A program made the translations under genes and the position numbers. A DNA stretch of 64,000 nucleotides from Ascarosepion bandense (taxonomy: Eukaryota; Mollusca; Cephalopoda; Sepiida; Sepiidae). Positions within the stretch are counted from its first letter, which is position 1; every line of letters starts with the position of its first letter. The notes beneath the pieces were generated by a model, which saw only the letters and a list, made by a program, of their open reading frames with translations, was not told where the DNA came from and did no database searches. Shown here in pieces: positions 1 through 11,655 of this stretch. The stretch covers positions 748,501 to 812,500 of the forward strand of contig JBBBDQ010000227.1 in the NCBI GenBank assembly GCA_037127315.1, read 5' to 3'.

Positions 1-63
<63 letters not shown>

Positions 64-358
64 ATTAACTATAGATTCCGAAACAGTTGAGCCGATTTTC
101 TTGAAAATTTACACAGTTTTACTATAAGCGTCTGCGAGTGTTCTTAGCTAGGTTTTGTGTCGGGGTACCCCCGATAAAGATCGAAAATCGATAATCGAAA
201 AAATTGGGTTATAGAAGGAGTGGTCCGATTTTAATCAAATTTGATACACTCATAGACAAAGACATAAGAAACGATATTCAGAAGTTTCAAGGTTGCAGTT
301 CTAACAATAGTGCTGAAAATCGATAATATATATATATATATATATATAAAAGGCAAGA

Positions 359-400
<42 letters not shown>

Positions 401-559
401 TGTTTATCTGTCTGTGTGTCCTTTATACAAATCCACAATTTTTATATGATTCTCACCAAACTCCACACAAATATTCTTTAGGATGAGTCTGAGCTCCAGG
501 ACCATGGATTAATTTTAAAGCTTTCATTACACCCGGGCAACGCCGGGGTATACTGCTAG
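1..559 (+). mobile_element. Helitron-like non-autonomous element, copy H1 (cut by window start)
   Basis: The right end has the Helitron 3' signature: a GC hairpin (CCCGG..CCGGG, about 537-548) followed by CTAG at 556-559, with T as the next host base. The body (60-350) matches three other copies in this window (12197-12885, 18059-18613, 56497-57261). Two of those show a 5' end beginning TCTAAAC directly after host A, as expected for insertion between A and T. No Rep/helicase coding is present. The copy contains (TG)n at 1-60, (AT)n at about 329-348 and (TG)n at 363-399. It belongs to the short-interior subtype, shared with 18059-18613. Confidence 0.6.
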
Positions 560-1002
560 TCTTACTATAAAATTATCTAAAAATTTTTACAATTTAAAAA
601 TATTTTCTGGCTTTTAGCAATCTACGAAGGAGATCGAATCAATGAATCTTATTTATTCTTTTAATCTCTTTTTGCTGACAAACATCAACTATTAGTAGCA
701 ATATTACTAATTACAAAGAAGCATTGCCAATTATTCTTTTTAAACCAGAATCTAAAGTCTGTTGCCGTTTATCAGAACAACCGAACCGTCAGTCTTCGAT
801 CGTCAGTAAACAGCGATGATAGACAATGAAGAATAAAGCACAAGGGAGATACCAGCTAGAAATATCTATCCCCGGAAGCCTTCAATTCTGTGAGTATCAC
901 GTTAACGATCGCATTAAGAAATAACTGCGTTTATTTTTCTCTTATTTAGACATATCTGAGTGTACGGAAAGTATAATCTTCTCATCCTTATTCTTCTTGT
1001 CT
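560..1002. other. No recognisable feature
   Basis: AT-rich sequence between the Helitron-like element and a LINE remnant. I see no coding signal, repeat or structure here. Confidence 0.5.
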
Positions 1003-1945
1003 TTTCAGGACGTTGGTGATCATGGTCTTCCACATATTCTTATCCCTCGTGTCTCTTAATACGCCTTCTCTTGTTACCCCTCACAAGCCCTGTTTAAGTT
1101 CATCAAGTATATCATGCGTTGCTTTTTCTTGTATCTCTTTCTGTCCTGTCAGTATCAGATTCTTCAAGCCCCTCTTTTCAACATGTCCCCAAAAACTTCA
1201 GCTGTCTTTTCCTGTTAAGTATAAATTTCCTTTTCATTTCCATCCTCTTCAAAACGTGTCATTGCTCACATGTTCGGTCCATGTTACCCTCAGCATCCTT
1301 CTGTAGAACAACATTTCGCTTGCTTCATGTCTTCTTTACATCTTTGATGAGATTTTCCAGCATTTGCTGCAATATTGATGGACAGACATCACATAAGAAT
1401 CCAGTATTCTTTTCTTTGTTTTCAACAGAATTTTCCTGTATCTTAATACTCTACTCAGCGTTTGGAATGTATCCTTGACCATGTTAATATGTCTTCGGAT
1501 CTCAGTGTCATACTTTCCATCCACTGTTACAACACTTTCCATATATTTTAATTTGTGTCCTTCTTTTATTTTCGTACCTCCCTCCTGTAGTTGGTATTTT
1601 TGTTCTCTTTTTACTGATGACCATGCATTCAGTTTTCTTGTAGTTTATGTCTAGTTCTTTCTTTTCGCTTTCGGAGGTCTTGTAGTTTCCTTTCCGTGTC
1701 TGTTACCAGCACTGTATCATCTGCGTATCTTATATTGTTCAGGTTGTGGCTGCCAATAATGAATCCTTTTTTCATTATTTTTACCGCCTGCGTATATGAT
1801 ACTGTGATAGCCACTGGCATAATCTCGGTTGTTTAGCCACCTAGTTTCATATATGCCTAAAATGTAGATAATCTCCTGTTTGAGATTCTAGAGCTGCCCA
1901 CATTTGTTCAACGTTCTGACGTTCCATGTCCAGGGAGTTATTTAT
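1003..1945 (-). mobile_element. LINE-B remnant (endonuclease and RT pieces), copy B1
   Basis: On the minus strand, about 1945-1840 reads as the start of an AP-endonuclease domain (WTWNVRTLN..., with a stop inside, then ILGIYETRW). About 1820-1630 reads as RT with the catalytic box RYADDTVLVTDTERKLQDL. About 1542-1336 gives the post-RT region (DTEIRRHINMVKDTF..., VLRYRKI.LKTKKRILDSYVMSVHQYCSKCW), and the rest to 1003 is the decayed C-terminal part. The endonuclease and RT pieces abut, so several hundred codons are missing between them. Domain order is that of an APE-type non-LTR retrotransposon whose proteins are often named craniofacial development protein 2-like or RTE-like; the clade is not certain. 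Stops and frameshifts make it a pseudogene. Confidence 0.8.
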
Positions 1946-2974
1946 TTACTTTTTCTTTATGTGAACAGTTGTATTATAACAGTCCGGTGACACCTGTCTC
2001 TCATGTCGTTCCTTTCTGGGTGAAAGATCAGTTCCGAGGAATTTTATCCCCTTTACGACATCTGAAAGAAATATGGAATTGGCTAGCGGAGTTAAAACTA
2101 TAACCTAGATTTCTGCATTAATTTTATCACAAATAATCATATAAAGACCATCGTTGATTGTTTTTTCTTAACGGTTTATCAATCTTTTGTAGCTTATTTC
2201 TAGAGAGGGACATTTTTTTAGATGTTATTTAGGAGTTGTTCAGTAAATAAAGTACTAATTAAGTTATAGCTGCGTAGAGAAGAGATGAATTCATGCGTTT
2301 CCAAAGTTTTTATTTTTTATTTTTTTATTTACGTGTAAGTGAATATAACGAACCCAATTGAGAATGGAACTCTGGTAGCTGAGTTTCAATTTCTAACTGT
2401 TACCCATTACACCACTCGCACATTAAAGTAGAAATGCATTGCTCGAAACTCATATTAAATCTACTAATATGTGTGTACGAGGACAATAGGGGCAGATGCG
2501 ACACGTTTGGGCGACCATGTTTATTTTCGATTCTTGATCACCTAATAGTATTTGTGAGTAAGTGAATGTCACGAAGCAATTTTTTAAAAATTCTTGCTCA
2601 CAGGTTTCTCATCAACAAACAGCCGCCAATCTAGATACTGACAAGATTTGACATTGCTTAACTTCTGTGATCTAAAAGGTGCCACGGTGTAATTGTAATG
2701 GACAGAAGTGCTGATTTAATATGAAGATCTCTTGGAAATGAATCTAATAATGAAACAAGTATGCTTTGAATACACATGGCACACAAATATATGCGACAAG
2801 AGGCGCAAAATAGTTTACTTTTTTCGGTGTTTCCTCTTTTGGGCGAAATTTTTAGGCACCATGGCTTAAACCTAGCCGCTTCTTTAGGGAGAAGTATTGC
2901 CTGGTGATGGATCGACTCCTTGGAGTTTGTTTATTATTGCTCAGATGTGACACGGTTAAAATTATAAAGCACTC
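1946..2974. other. Mostly featureless; possible very old SINE head near 2331-2430
   Basis: About 2331-2430 resembles, on the minus strand, the head of the main SINE (GTGTAAGTGAATATAACG, then a degenerate box-B/box-A spacing ending CACCACTCGCAC). The similarity is weak. Nothing else in the stretch is recognisable. Confidence 0.25.
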
Positions 2975-3045
2975 AATGAGAATCAAACTCGCTATTCAGT
3001 CGTAACTGATCTAACAAGAGAAGTCAGCTAACATTACAATGAAGT
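2975..3045 (-). mobile_element. Possible degenerate SINE-2 head
   Basis: Read on the minus strand, the tRNA-like arrangement (ATTGTAATGTTAGCTGACTT, then an AGTTTGATTCTC box-B-like block about 45 bases later) parallels SINE-2 copies at 11656-11790 and 52880-53022. It is strongly diverged. Confidence 0.3.
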
Positions 3046-4313
3046 GTTGCTTGTACGGGTAATTATACGGGTGCCTACGTCACATCGGAATGTGACTGAA
3101 GGTCGAGGCTTAACATGAGATTTTATACATCCGTGCAAAGATTGGACGAACCCCCTCGGCACTTTTAGTGATGCTTCATACACGCAGTAATTAACCTAGC
3201 CCTCTCTTGAAGGAAAGGTTCCGCCTGTGGTATCAATATTAATTTCAAACTACTCCAGCTGGTACCAGTTGGGTATTTATCCGTTCATTAACGTCGCAGC
3301 AGTCTGTGAAAGAAATTCGGAGCTTAATGTAAGTTTTCAGCAAAAACCGTCGAAAAAAACAAATTTCAAGACCTCTTGGTACATTCTCTTTTGAAAACGC
3401 CTCAGGTCCTGGGTAATGATCGCAGCCCGCTCTCGAATGAGAGAGACTAACTGGTTAGGTACTATTCACGTTTACCACGTCAAACGTAGTTATCTTCACT
3501 AATCAAGGTCGGCTAATATACATATTCAGCTTTCAAAGTAAAATGTCTAAAAAAGTAATTGTTTTCCAATTTGGTTTTTCGTGATCTTAAAAGCATTGCT
3601 TTGGTAACGGCTTTCATAATTTAATTAGTTTGAATAAAAATATTTCTACCGTGTCAGTGGCAAGTAACCCAGAATTCATACTTTAACTTTAGTATGAAAG
3701 GAAGTGAGCTCTGTTGAGATATTTATGATAACTTTATTCAAAAACTTAAGCTGAAAATCAGAGTGAGCCTTCCTGTGTCTAGAGAACATGCATTGTTTAC
3801 AGGATCCAACACATAAGCCGCCCTAATGACGGGTCTTCAGAATATGCCGACTGTGCCCCTGCAGAGGGTAAAAGTTCCCCAGTGGGGCTCACCAGTTTGC
3901 CGTAGGCGATAACTCGTGATGCTTGAGGACGGGATCCTAGTCGCTGAATGTTTTAGGAGTTTGGCTATGCATACACTCCTAAACTCTAACACACCATTTC
4001 GGCTCCAACTTCAGCTAGACCTGAAGTTCGAGAGAGAGCCGATCTAATCAGCCGGCTAGTCATGTCAAGCCCTAAGTCAGACTAACAAAACACAAAATTT
4101 GTTCACATTTATTATATCAAACGTTAAAGTGGCTTAGTAAGCGGTGGCTGTAGGGTCAGTCAGACTGGAAACAAAGGAATCTGACATGACTATTTCAACC
4201 ACTGAGGAAAGCCCATACTTGTGTGGACGTTCGCGGCTATAACAGGTGCTTGGAATCCTTCCCACGTTTGCGTATATCTGTAATGTAGCCATAGAGGAAT
4301 GGGGTAAATGCGA
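3046..4313. other. No recognisable feature
   Basis: The only open frame over 60 codons (4134-4349, minus) runs into the 158-bp array and has no family features. A somewhat GC-richer patch at about 3800-4070 has no recognisable motif. Confidence 0.45.
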
Positions 4314-5046
4314 TTTTCCTTTCATCATCTCCCTAATATAGAACACCAACGTGGGTGGGTGTTAAGAAAGGCGGATGAATAATATTAATAAACTATGAGC
4401 ACAATAAGAACCAAATTCCTCAAAATGCGTGGTGAGAAGCACTGAAATTTCATTTGGCTCACTAGAAGAAATTTTCCTTTCATCATCTCCCTAATATAGA
4501 ACACCAACGTGGGTGGGTGTTAAGCAAGGCGGATGAATAATATGAATAAACTATGAACACAATAAGAACCAAACTCCTCAAAATGCGTGGTGAAAAGCAC
4601 TGAAATTTCATTTGGCTCACTAGAAGAAATTTTACTTTCATCATCTCCCTAATATAGAACACCAACGTGGGTAGGTGCTAAGCAAGGCGGATGAATAATA
4701 TGAATAAACTATGAGCACAATAAGAACCAAACTCCTCAAAATGCGTGGTGAGAAGCACTGAAATTTCATTTGGCTCACTAGAAGAAATTTTCCTTTCATC
4801 ATCTCCCTAATATAGAACACCAACGTGGGTGGGTGCTAAGCAAGGCGGATGAATAATATGAATAAACTATGAGCACAATAAGAACCAAACTCCTCAAAAT
4901 GCGTGGTGAGAAGCACTGAAATTTCATTTGGCTCACTAGAAGAAATTTTCCTTTCATCATCTCCCTAATATAGAACACCAACGTGGGTGGGTGTTAAGCA
5001 AGGCGGATGAATAATATTAATAAACTATGAGCACAATAAGAACCAA
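4314..5046. repeat. 158-bp tandem repeat array, about 4.6 copies
   Basis: Near-identical units start at 4314, 4472, 4630, 4788 and 4946 with landmarks TCATCATCTCCCTAATATAG and CAACGTGGGTGGGTG. The short minus-strand open frames beginning MVFYIREMMK simply repeat with the array; since 158 is not a multiple of 3 each runs into the next unit, so they are not genes. The last unit breaks after AAGAACCAA at about 5046 and resumes at 5331. Confidence 0.95.
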
Positions 5047-5330
5047 GAAGATGTACACAGATATCGACACAGAAAGTATAACAGAAAATTAAGGAAAAAA
5101 TTGGAAAAGTCATTGTAACAGAACCAATAGAAAATAACCTAATAATAAAGCTGTTATCTTTTGTAATAGAAGAACTTTTAGCATCTTGAATAACTCCAAA
5201 AAACAATGAAAAAAATGATAAAATAAAAAATTACTAATAGAAATCAAAGGAAATCATGATCCTGAAACTCTACTTAAGAGGACCAAATTTCATGTTATAA
5301 AAAGTAAGGGTCTACACGCACCAATTTTAA
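5047..5330. other. Insertion of about 285 bp inside the last 158-bp unit
   Basis: The repeat unit is continuous across this block: the left part ends AAGAACCAA and the right part resumes ACTCCTCAAAATGCGTGGTG at about 5331-5389. The inserted block is AT-rich and unrelated to the array. ACCAA occurs at both edges, a possible 5-bp target duplication. I do not recognise the element. Confidence 0.5.
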
Positions 5331-5399
5331 AACTCCTCAAAATGCGTGGTGAGAAGCACTGAAATTTCATTTGGTTCACTGGAAGAAATTAAGAAAAAT

Positions 5400-5790
5400 A
5401 GCAAAACAGAATATTACAGACATAACTAGGTCCCACCCTTTTACAGTTAAACAAATAAGATGTAACCGTAAATTCTACTCCAACAGCTTCTTTTCTCGCG
5501 CTTCCCGCCTGTGGAACTCCCTTCCACAACTCTGCTTTCCCGACAGTTACAATCTCCAGGTGTTTAAATGTAGGGTCAATAGACACCTCCTATCACACTA
5601 ACTCCCAACTATTCTCAGAACACTCTCATCTACCCAACCCTCATTCTGAGCATCCTTACCCGCCTATCACCCACCCTCTGACATTTCCTATATTTAATCA
5701 GCCTTTCTCCACTCTACGTAGCCCCCTGCGCAGTAGTGGCAGTGACATGCCTTGCTCGGGGTGAAACGCTTTTAAAAAAACAAAAAAACA
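5400..5790 (+). mobile_element. LINE-A 3' end, copy A1
   Basis: The translation carries the conserved LINE-A C-terminus: SHPFTVKQIRCNRKFYSN, FFSRASRLWNSLP, then CFPDSYNLQVFKCRVNRHLL and a stop at about 5601. A 3' UTR follows with the family landmark (GTAGCCCCCTGCGCAG..., GCCTTGCTCGGGGTGAAACG) and an A-rich tail from about 5772. It is a 5'-truncated insertion of a CR1/Jockey-group non-LTR retrotransposon. Confidence 0.85.
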
Positions 5791-6729
5791 AAAAAAACAA
5801 AAATTAAAACACTTAGAGCAACCAACACTTATATAATTACTTTTGATGCACCAGAACCACCCCAGGCAATCAAAATTTCGTATACAGTTTCCAAAGCAGA
5901 AAATTATATTCCAAACCCATTATCATGTTTCAATTGTCAAAGTAAGAATAAATGTACATGGAAGTTGGTATGGAAAACATGAGAATTATCGTAAATACAC
6001 AGATCACATGCCCAAAAACAAAATGTCTTAATTGTAGAAAAAAATTATAGGGTAATTCTTAAAATCTGAAAAACAAGATGAAAGATTAAATACACACAAA
6101 AAGTTCTTTACTTAGAAGTAAGGAAAGGCATCGAAACAAACTTCAATATACAATCATATGCAAAAATTACTCAAAAAACATCAAACTATACCTATAAGAA
6201 TTTAATATCAAACTAATTACGTGAAATAGAAGAGCTAACATTTTTAATTCAACAATTAAAAAAAATATTGAAATATTAAAACCAATTGTAAACAAGTCCC
6301 ACCACTAAACCTAAATTTATCCACAGTATAAATCCAACACTAACAACCTCTCAAAAAATTAAAATCTTCTCAAAATGAAAGATTCACAGACAGAAAACTG
6401 ACAGAAACAAAAAACGATCAAACCTCTACACAAAACGAAATAAAAAATTTAAAAACTGAAGAAACAATTAATAATAAATAACCTGGATGACAATCCCCAA
6501 AAATATAATCATAAAAATTAAAAAAATTAATAGAGAACATCGTAATACTCGGTGTAAAACAAATTCACCAAACAGAAAGTATGGAATATATAGAAATAGA
6601 TAAGCAAAAATAAAAAGCATAGTCATCCTTAAGATTCATTCACTAAAATTAAATAATTACAATTCAAATGGACAAACAGAACACAAATGCTCGACTAATG
6701 TGGTACCAGAAGAGAAACAATCTATTATC

Positions 6730-7440
6730 TAGCTACTAAACTGGATTCCGTAAAATACCAAGTACGGCAAGAATCCTTTATTCGTGAAGACTTTGTTCGA
6801 GGCCATCATACGTTATCAATATTCTTCGATTCTGAAAAAAAGCTATGACACCACATGGAAGTATGGTATCCTAAAAGACATGCACAAGATTGAAATAAAA
6901 GAAAGAATGTGTATATTCATCCAAAATTTCTTATTAAACCGAACATTCAAATTACGAAATAGAAACATCAGGGGCACACAAGCAGGAGTACCGCAATGTA
7001 GCATTTTACCAGAATCATTATTTGTTCTCCAAATAAATTGAGTTATCAAAACCATTAATACAAAAATTGAAAAATCGCTCTATGTAGAAGATGTCCTAAT
7101 ATCACACTTATCGTCAAACATGCACTTTCTTTAATTGTATATACAAAAAAGATAGAAAAATAGACAAATGAAAATGTATTTCCATTCTTCAAAGCAAAAA
7201 AAGCATTTCTGCAAAAAAGAAACCTACCATCCCGATCATGAATTAAAATTAATGGACACTTAATTTCCATAGTCCAAGAAATAAAATATCTAGAAATCAT
7301 ACTAGATAGCAAACTTTACATCAACGCGCACATTGATTACCTTGAACAAAAACGCGAAAAGGCATTGGAGCTTTTTAAAGCCACATCAAAACTGAATTGT
7401 GTTGCCGACCAAAAAGTATATATAGGTCACACATAAAATC
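6730..7440 (+). pseudogene. Reverse transcriptase domain of LINE-C
   Basis: Visible motifs: IFFDSEKSYDTTWKYGIL (motif A region; compare FDxEKAYDTTW of the family), IQNFLLNRTFKLRNRN, then QAGVPQCSILPESLF (motif B region, usually GVPQGS). YVEDVLI at about 7081-7101 is the catalytic YVDD/YADD box with the first Asp changed to Glu. IKYLEIILDSKL at about 7280-7315 is the KxLG thumb-region motif with the Gly lost. The longest continuous frame is 6784-7041. The altered catalytic box and the stops mean no active enzyme. Confidence 0.75.
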
Positions 7441-7663
7441 AAAATAAGACTATGCATGCATGATTTACAGTGCCACGCATTACTGCCATCTTAAAGAACT
7501 TCAAGCCATACAGAATCAAGAACTGAGATGAAGTTTTGGAACCTTTCGAACTTCGTACATGCAAAGTCTCTATATAGAAGACAATGAACTATCTGTATCT
7601 TTGAGACGGGAAAACTATCCCTTCCATATGAACTAGTACTACAAGCCATCCTAAGTAACTTCG

Positions 7664-7963
7664 GTTAAGTGCCATACGTGATACACGCTTTGGGCGGTCA
7701 TGTCTCGAAAGAGATATAAATGACTAGACAGAAGATTATTCCGTAGTAGGTTGCCATTGCTTTCTGCGGTAGACTGGTTGCCAGCCATGGCTTTAGAATC
7801 TAATCTGTCCTGTTATTTAAACCCATAAATAGAGGGTAGAGACGGATTAATACTTTTCCCAAGGGTATTTGTGTTTAAGTGAATGCGAGAAATTCAAGTG
7901 GAATTCGAACTCGGCTCCCTGATTTGTCGTTCTGAGTTGATATCCACTCCACCACAACGCACA
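7664..7963 (-). mobile_element. SINE-1 (tRNA-derived), full-length
   Basis: On the minus strand it starts at the tRNA-like head (GTGCGTTGTGG, box A GTGGAGTGGATATC), has box B (GAGTTCGAATTCC-like), the central region TTAATCCGTCTC...GGTTTAAATAACAGG, a conserved CATGTCTC-type stem-loop and the 3' end GGCACTTAAC. About 300 bp. It interrupts the LINE-C reading frame between RT and RNase H. Confidence 0.85.
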
Positions 7964-8229
7964 TCTGTAGTAACTTAGTATTCCAAAAAACACATTAAAC
8001 TCAATATATACAGTTTTGCAGACGTAAAGCAACAGCCATCAATTCACCTAAACTTCAAATTAATGAAGCGATGGAACAAAGATCTTGATAACGTAACACC
8101 AGTCAAAATAAATGAGGTAGCTCTTATGGACAATCTCCAAATATCACATCTACCTAACATTGACACAAAGAGAAAAGAAAACAATCAACAAAGTATGTAC
8201 GGAGAATTTAAAGATATCTCTTGACTATA

Positions 8230-8600
8230 AACCATTCTACACAGATAAAAATCCTAGATAGAATAGGCGCAGCAGCCATAAACAAACAAATTCACAAATC
8301 CAGCTACCAAATATTGCACCCCTCTTTACAGCTGAACTACAAGCCATTAAAATGGCACTTGAAATGATAGAAAATTCATAAAATAGGAAGTTTATAATAT
8401 TCTCAATCACCCCATCTAGTTTAACAGCAATTAAAGAAAATAACATAAATCTCTATATTCAAGAAATATTAGAAACTTGTCATCAGTTAATAAAGCATAA
8501 AGCAATGATATTGGTTTGGATACTTAGCCACAGAGTCATCAAAGGAAACACTGGCGAAAGAGCCAAAAAGAAAATAACGATTATCTAACTTCCATATAAA
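8230..8600 (+). pseudogene. RNase H domain of LINE-C
   Basis: The translation contains PLFTAELQAIKMALEMIENS, KFIIFSITPSSLTAIKENNI (usually FSDSLSSL), YIQEILETCHQLI and ILVWILSHRVIKGNTGERA (usually VWxPSHxGIxGNExAD). These are the spaced blocks of a type I RNase H tethered to jockey/I-clade LINEs. The second catalytic Asp (SITP for SDS) and the GNExAD block are damaged, so it is a pseudogene. Confidence 0.7.
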
Positions 8601-8871
8601 CAGAATTACACAACGCATCAAATTAAAAAAGCAAGGAATTTGGGACGTGTTCCCAAAAAATAAACTATATAAACATCAACCGAGAATAAGGAAGGAGACC
8701 ACAGAGCCATTGGCTCTCCGTACACAAGACATAGTGTTCAATAGAATAAGAATTTGATACACTCACCTTAGAGATACCCAAGACAAAATCTACACCTCGG
8801 TTTACCCACTGCAGCCAATATCTCACCGTCACCGTTGGTAGAGGGCAAAAAGCCCCAAAATATTCAGTCAT

Positions 8872-9164
8872 CAGTTAAGTGCCATACGTAATACACGCTT
8901 TGGGTGATCATGTCTCGAAAGAGACATGATTGACTGGACAGAAGATGATCCCGCAGTAGGTTGCCATTGCCTTCTGCGGTAAACTCGTTGACAGTCAAGG
9001 TTATACAACCCAATCAATCCTATTATTTAATCTATAACTGGAGGGATGAGACGGATTAATACTTTTCCCAAGGCTATTTGTGCGTAAGTGAATGCAATGA
9101 ATTCAACTGGAATTCGAACTCGGCTTCCCGATTTGTCGTTCCGATCCACTGCATCGCAACGCAC
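8872..9164 (-). mobile_element. SINE-1, full-length, minus
   Basis: 3' end CAGTTAAGTGCCATACG at the left; the stem-loop GTCTCGAAAGAGAC and the head CGTTGCGATGCAGTGG at the right (reading minus). It lies inside LINE-C 3' sequence and forms the first half of a duplicated SINE plus LINE unit (8872-9458 and 9459-10020). Confidence 0.85.
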
Positions 9165-9458
9165 ATAAACTATTATCGAGTACAAAAATCTTATGCTTTT
9201 CCAAAAGTCAACTACCTCCCAAATAATATTATTTCTGAAGAAAAGATACTTCCAGCTCCTATAGAAAATAGAGGTTTGATTTGAAGCATACAACTTACGT
9301 TTTAAAATACCACTGAACTATACTTGTACTATATTTAAAACCATTTTAAAAGCATTACAACCACTTGAAACGTTATTGGATATTTTTTAAGAAAAATCCA
9401 GTTTCAGAATTTAATGAGCCACAGGACTTGATTTGCTAGTAAAACAAATAACCAATTA

Positions 9459-9760
9459 GTCAGTGAGTTAAGTGCCATACATGATACACGCTTTAGGCGA
9501 TCATGTCTCGAAAGAGACATGAAAGACTGGGCAGAATATTATCCTGCAGTAGGTTGCCATTGCTTTCTTCGGTAGACTGATTACCAGCCAAGGCACTAGA
9601 ACCCAATCTGTCCTATTTTTTAATCTATAACTGGAGGGAAGAGATGGATTAATACCTTTCCCAAGGGTATTTGCGCAAAATTGAACGCAAGGAATTCAAC
9701 TGAAATTCAAACTCGGTGCTCCGATTTGTCGTTCCGAGTCGATATCCAGTGCACCACAAC
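9459..9760 (-). mobile_element. SINE-1, full-length, minus (duplicate of 8872-9164)
   Basis: Same orientation and same downstream flank as the copy at 8872-9164, so it arose by segmental duplication, not by a fresh insertion. Confidence 0.85.
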
Positions 9761-10139
9761 AAATTTTATGCTCTTCAAAAACCGCCCAAATAATAGGCTT
9801 CCTGAAGAAAAGATACTTCCAGCTCCTATAGCAAATAGAGGTTTGATTTGAAGCATACAACTTACGTTTTGAAATACCACTGAACTATACTTGTGCTATT
9901 TTTAAAAGCATCGCAACCGCTCAAAATGCTTTGAGATATTCTTGAATAAAAATCCAGTTTCAGAATTAAATGACCTCCATAAGTTGATCTGCTGGTAAGA
10001 CAAATAGACAATCAATCAATTTTAAAACTGGTTTTGGTGTTGTATTCACAATCAACCGCGACATCGGTAGCTTCCTAAGGCATACTCAGACCATGTAGAT
10101 CCAGATTATTACACGTTCCTGTAAAAAATTAAGTTATAT

Positions 10140-11115
10140 AATCTTGATTAATATTTGCTTCCAGTTTTTACTAAACAACTATATAACAATAACAACGGTA
10201 ATAGTAAACATTAATATATATACAAGTCAACCATCCGTCCGTGCATGGAGTACTGCTGCCATTTATAGTCAGGCGCCCCTGCTCTTCTCATCAGTGTTCT
10301 CGATAGGCTCCAAAGGAGAGTATGTAATGTGATAGATACTGATCTGATGGCTCGACTGACTGCAGCCACTTCCCCACCGTCGAAATGTAGCCTCCCTTTG
10401 TCTGTTCTATAAATACTTTCATGGCTTCTGCTCGGACGAACTTAAGTCACTGGTGCCTCCTCAACAGGTGTTTACTCGTGCAACCAGACTGGCAACTGGG
10501 TCCCACCCATTCACAGTCAGGTTAGCCAAATGCAGACGACAATTCTACTCCTGCAGCTTCTTCTCTCGCACTTCCCGCCTGTGGAACTCTCTCCCATATT
10601 CTTGCTTTCCTGACCGCTACAACCTCCAGAAATTTAAATGCAATGTCAATACTCATCTATTAACCACTGGACTCTAGCTCTCTCCCCACTATATCCTTCA
10701 CTTTCTCTCCACCTGTGTATCTGTCATCGCACCTGCATTCTTGCTCCTTTCTAACTAGTTTGTACTCCTCAGTCTTTTCTAATTAATCTTTCTACATTTA
10801 TGTAGCCCCCAGCTCATCAGTGGCATTTCTGCCTTGTTCGGGGTGAAATGATTAAAAAAAAATAAATTTGGTTCTAGTTTTTGCTAAACAATTATATAAC
10901 CACACAACGGTAATAGTATACATTAATATTTGCTTGCAATTTTTACTAAACAATTATATAGCAATAACAACGGTAATAGAAAACATTAATATTTGGTTCT
11001 AGTTTTTGCTAAACAATTATATAACCACACAACGGTAATAGTATACATTAATATTTGCTTCCAGTTTCTACAAAACAACTATATAATAATAACAACGTAA
11101 TAGTCAACATTCTCA
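10140..11115. repeat. 63-bp tandem repeat, about 5 copies, split by a LINE
   Basis: Units of about 63 bp with landmarks ACTAAACAATTATATA, ACAACGGTAATAGTA and CATTAATATTTG are seen at about 10140-10205 and then at 10862-11115 (four copies). The LINE-A at 10205-10862 sits between the first and second units. Confidence 0.85.
10206..10862 (+). mobile_element. LINE-A 3' part, copy A2
   Basis: The plus strand reads through the last part of LINE-A with frameshifts: ACTGCTGCCATTTATAGT corresponds to EYCCHIWSG, followed by the QRRVCN block, then LATGSHPFTVRLAKCRRQFYS, FFSRTSRLWNSLPYSCFPD and FKCNVNTHLL with a stop near 10677. The 3' UTR ends with GCCTTGTTCGGGGTGAAATG and an A-rich tail at about 10853-10862. 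It is inserted in the 63-bp array. Confidence 0.85.
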
Positions 11116-11611
11116 TTACTGAGGAAGTGTCACTGATTTTCATTTTCAGTTTTAAGTATCAATATTTAGTAATTAGCTTAAAATACAAATTTATATTGAG
11201 CAATCAAATTTACCAAGAAATGTTTGTCTAAAAATATTACAGCAGCACATACGAAGCATATGTAGGGTGTGCTAAGTAAGGGTCTCTGCCTACTCCGGAA
11301 GGAGACGTACTATTTGGCTCAATCAAGAAGACTTAAAAAAAAACAACCTATGTTTGCAGATAAGTTGAGCTGAGAACTGCTCAGTACCTCCTGATATGTT
11401 ATATGTTGCGTGTAAAAATAAAAAAAGTAATCATCAGATCAACCTGCTTTCCAAAACGTGATCAAAAGAAAAGAATTCTTTTCGAAATGTTTTCGTGGTC
11501 CTATTGAGAGTTTTTAGACGTAATTGCATATTATATATATATGTATATAGACAATCTGAAATCTGCATTCGGTTTCGCTTTAACTGAAAACAACTATTGC
11601 TATTTATTTTT

Positions 11612-11655
<44 letters not shown>
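11116..11655. other. Unannotated AT-rich stretch ending in (AT)n
   Basis: About 11550-11605 resembles the interior of the long-subtype Helitron-like element (GGTTTCGCTTTAACTG, AACAACTATTGC), probably a small fragment. (AT)n runs at 11619-11655. Nothing else is recognisable. Confidence 0.4.

Larger units (their letters stand above)
5800..8871 (+). mobile_element. Decayed jockey-type LINE with RNase H (LINE-C), interrupted by SINEs
   Basis: Order on the plus strand: a gag-like open frame at 5843-6031 (GSWYGKHENYRKYTDHM resembles a zinc knuckle that lost its cysteines), weak coding to about 6700, RT at about 6730-7440, RNase H at about 8230-8600, and a C-terminal region at 8640-8871. Many stops and frameshifts show it is long dead. 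A SINE sits at 7664-7963 between RT and RNase H. Further 3' sequence of this LINE appears after the SINE at 8872-9164 and again in a duplicate at 9765-10020. A tethered RNase H is typical of I/Jockey-group elements. Confidence 0.75.
8872..10020. repeat. Direct segmental duplication of a SINE plus LINE 3' flank
   Basis: Units 8872-9458 and 9459-10020 share the SINE and then about 250 bp of flank, including GAAGAAAAGATACTTCCAGC, GAGGTTTGATTTGAAGCATA and AAAATCCAGTTTCAGAATT. Divergence of a few percent to over 10% plus small indels suggests the event is not recent. Confidence 0.85.

Noticed and set aside
3800..4070. GC-richer patch with two GGATCC sites
   Set aside because: No open frame, repeat or motif could be supported.
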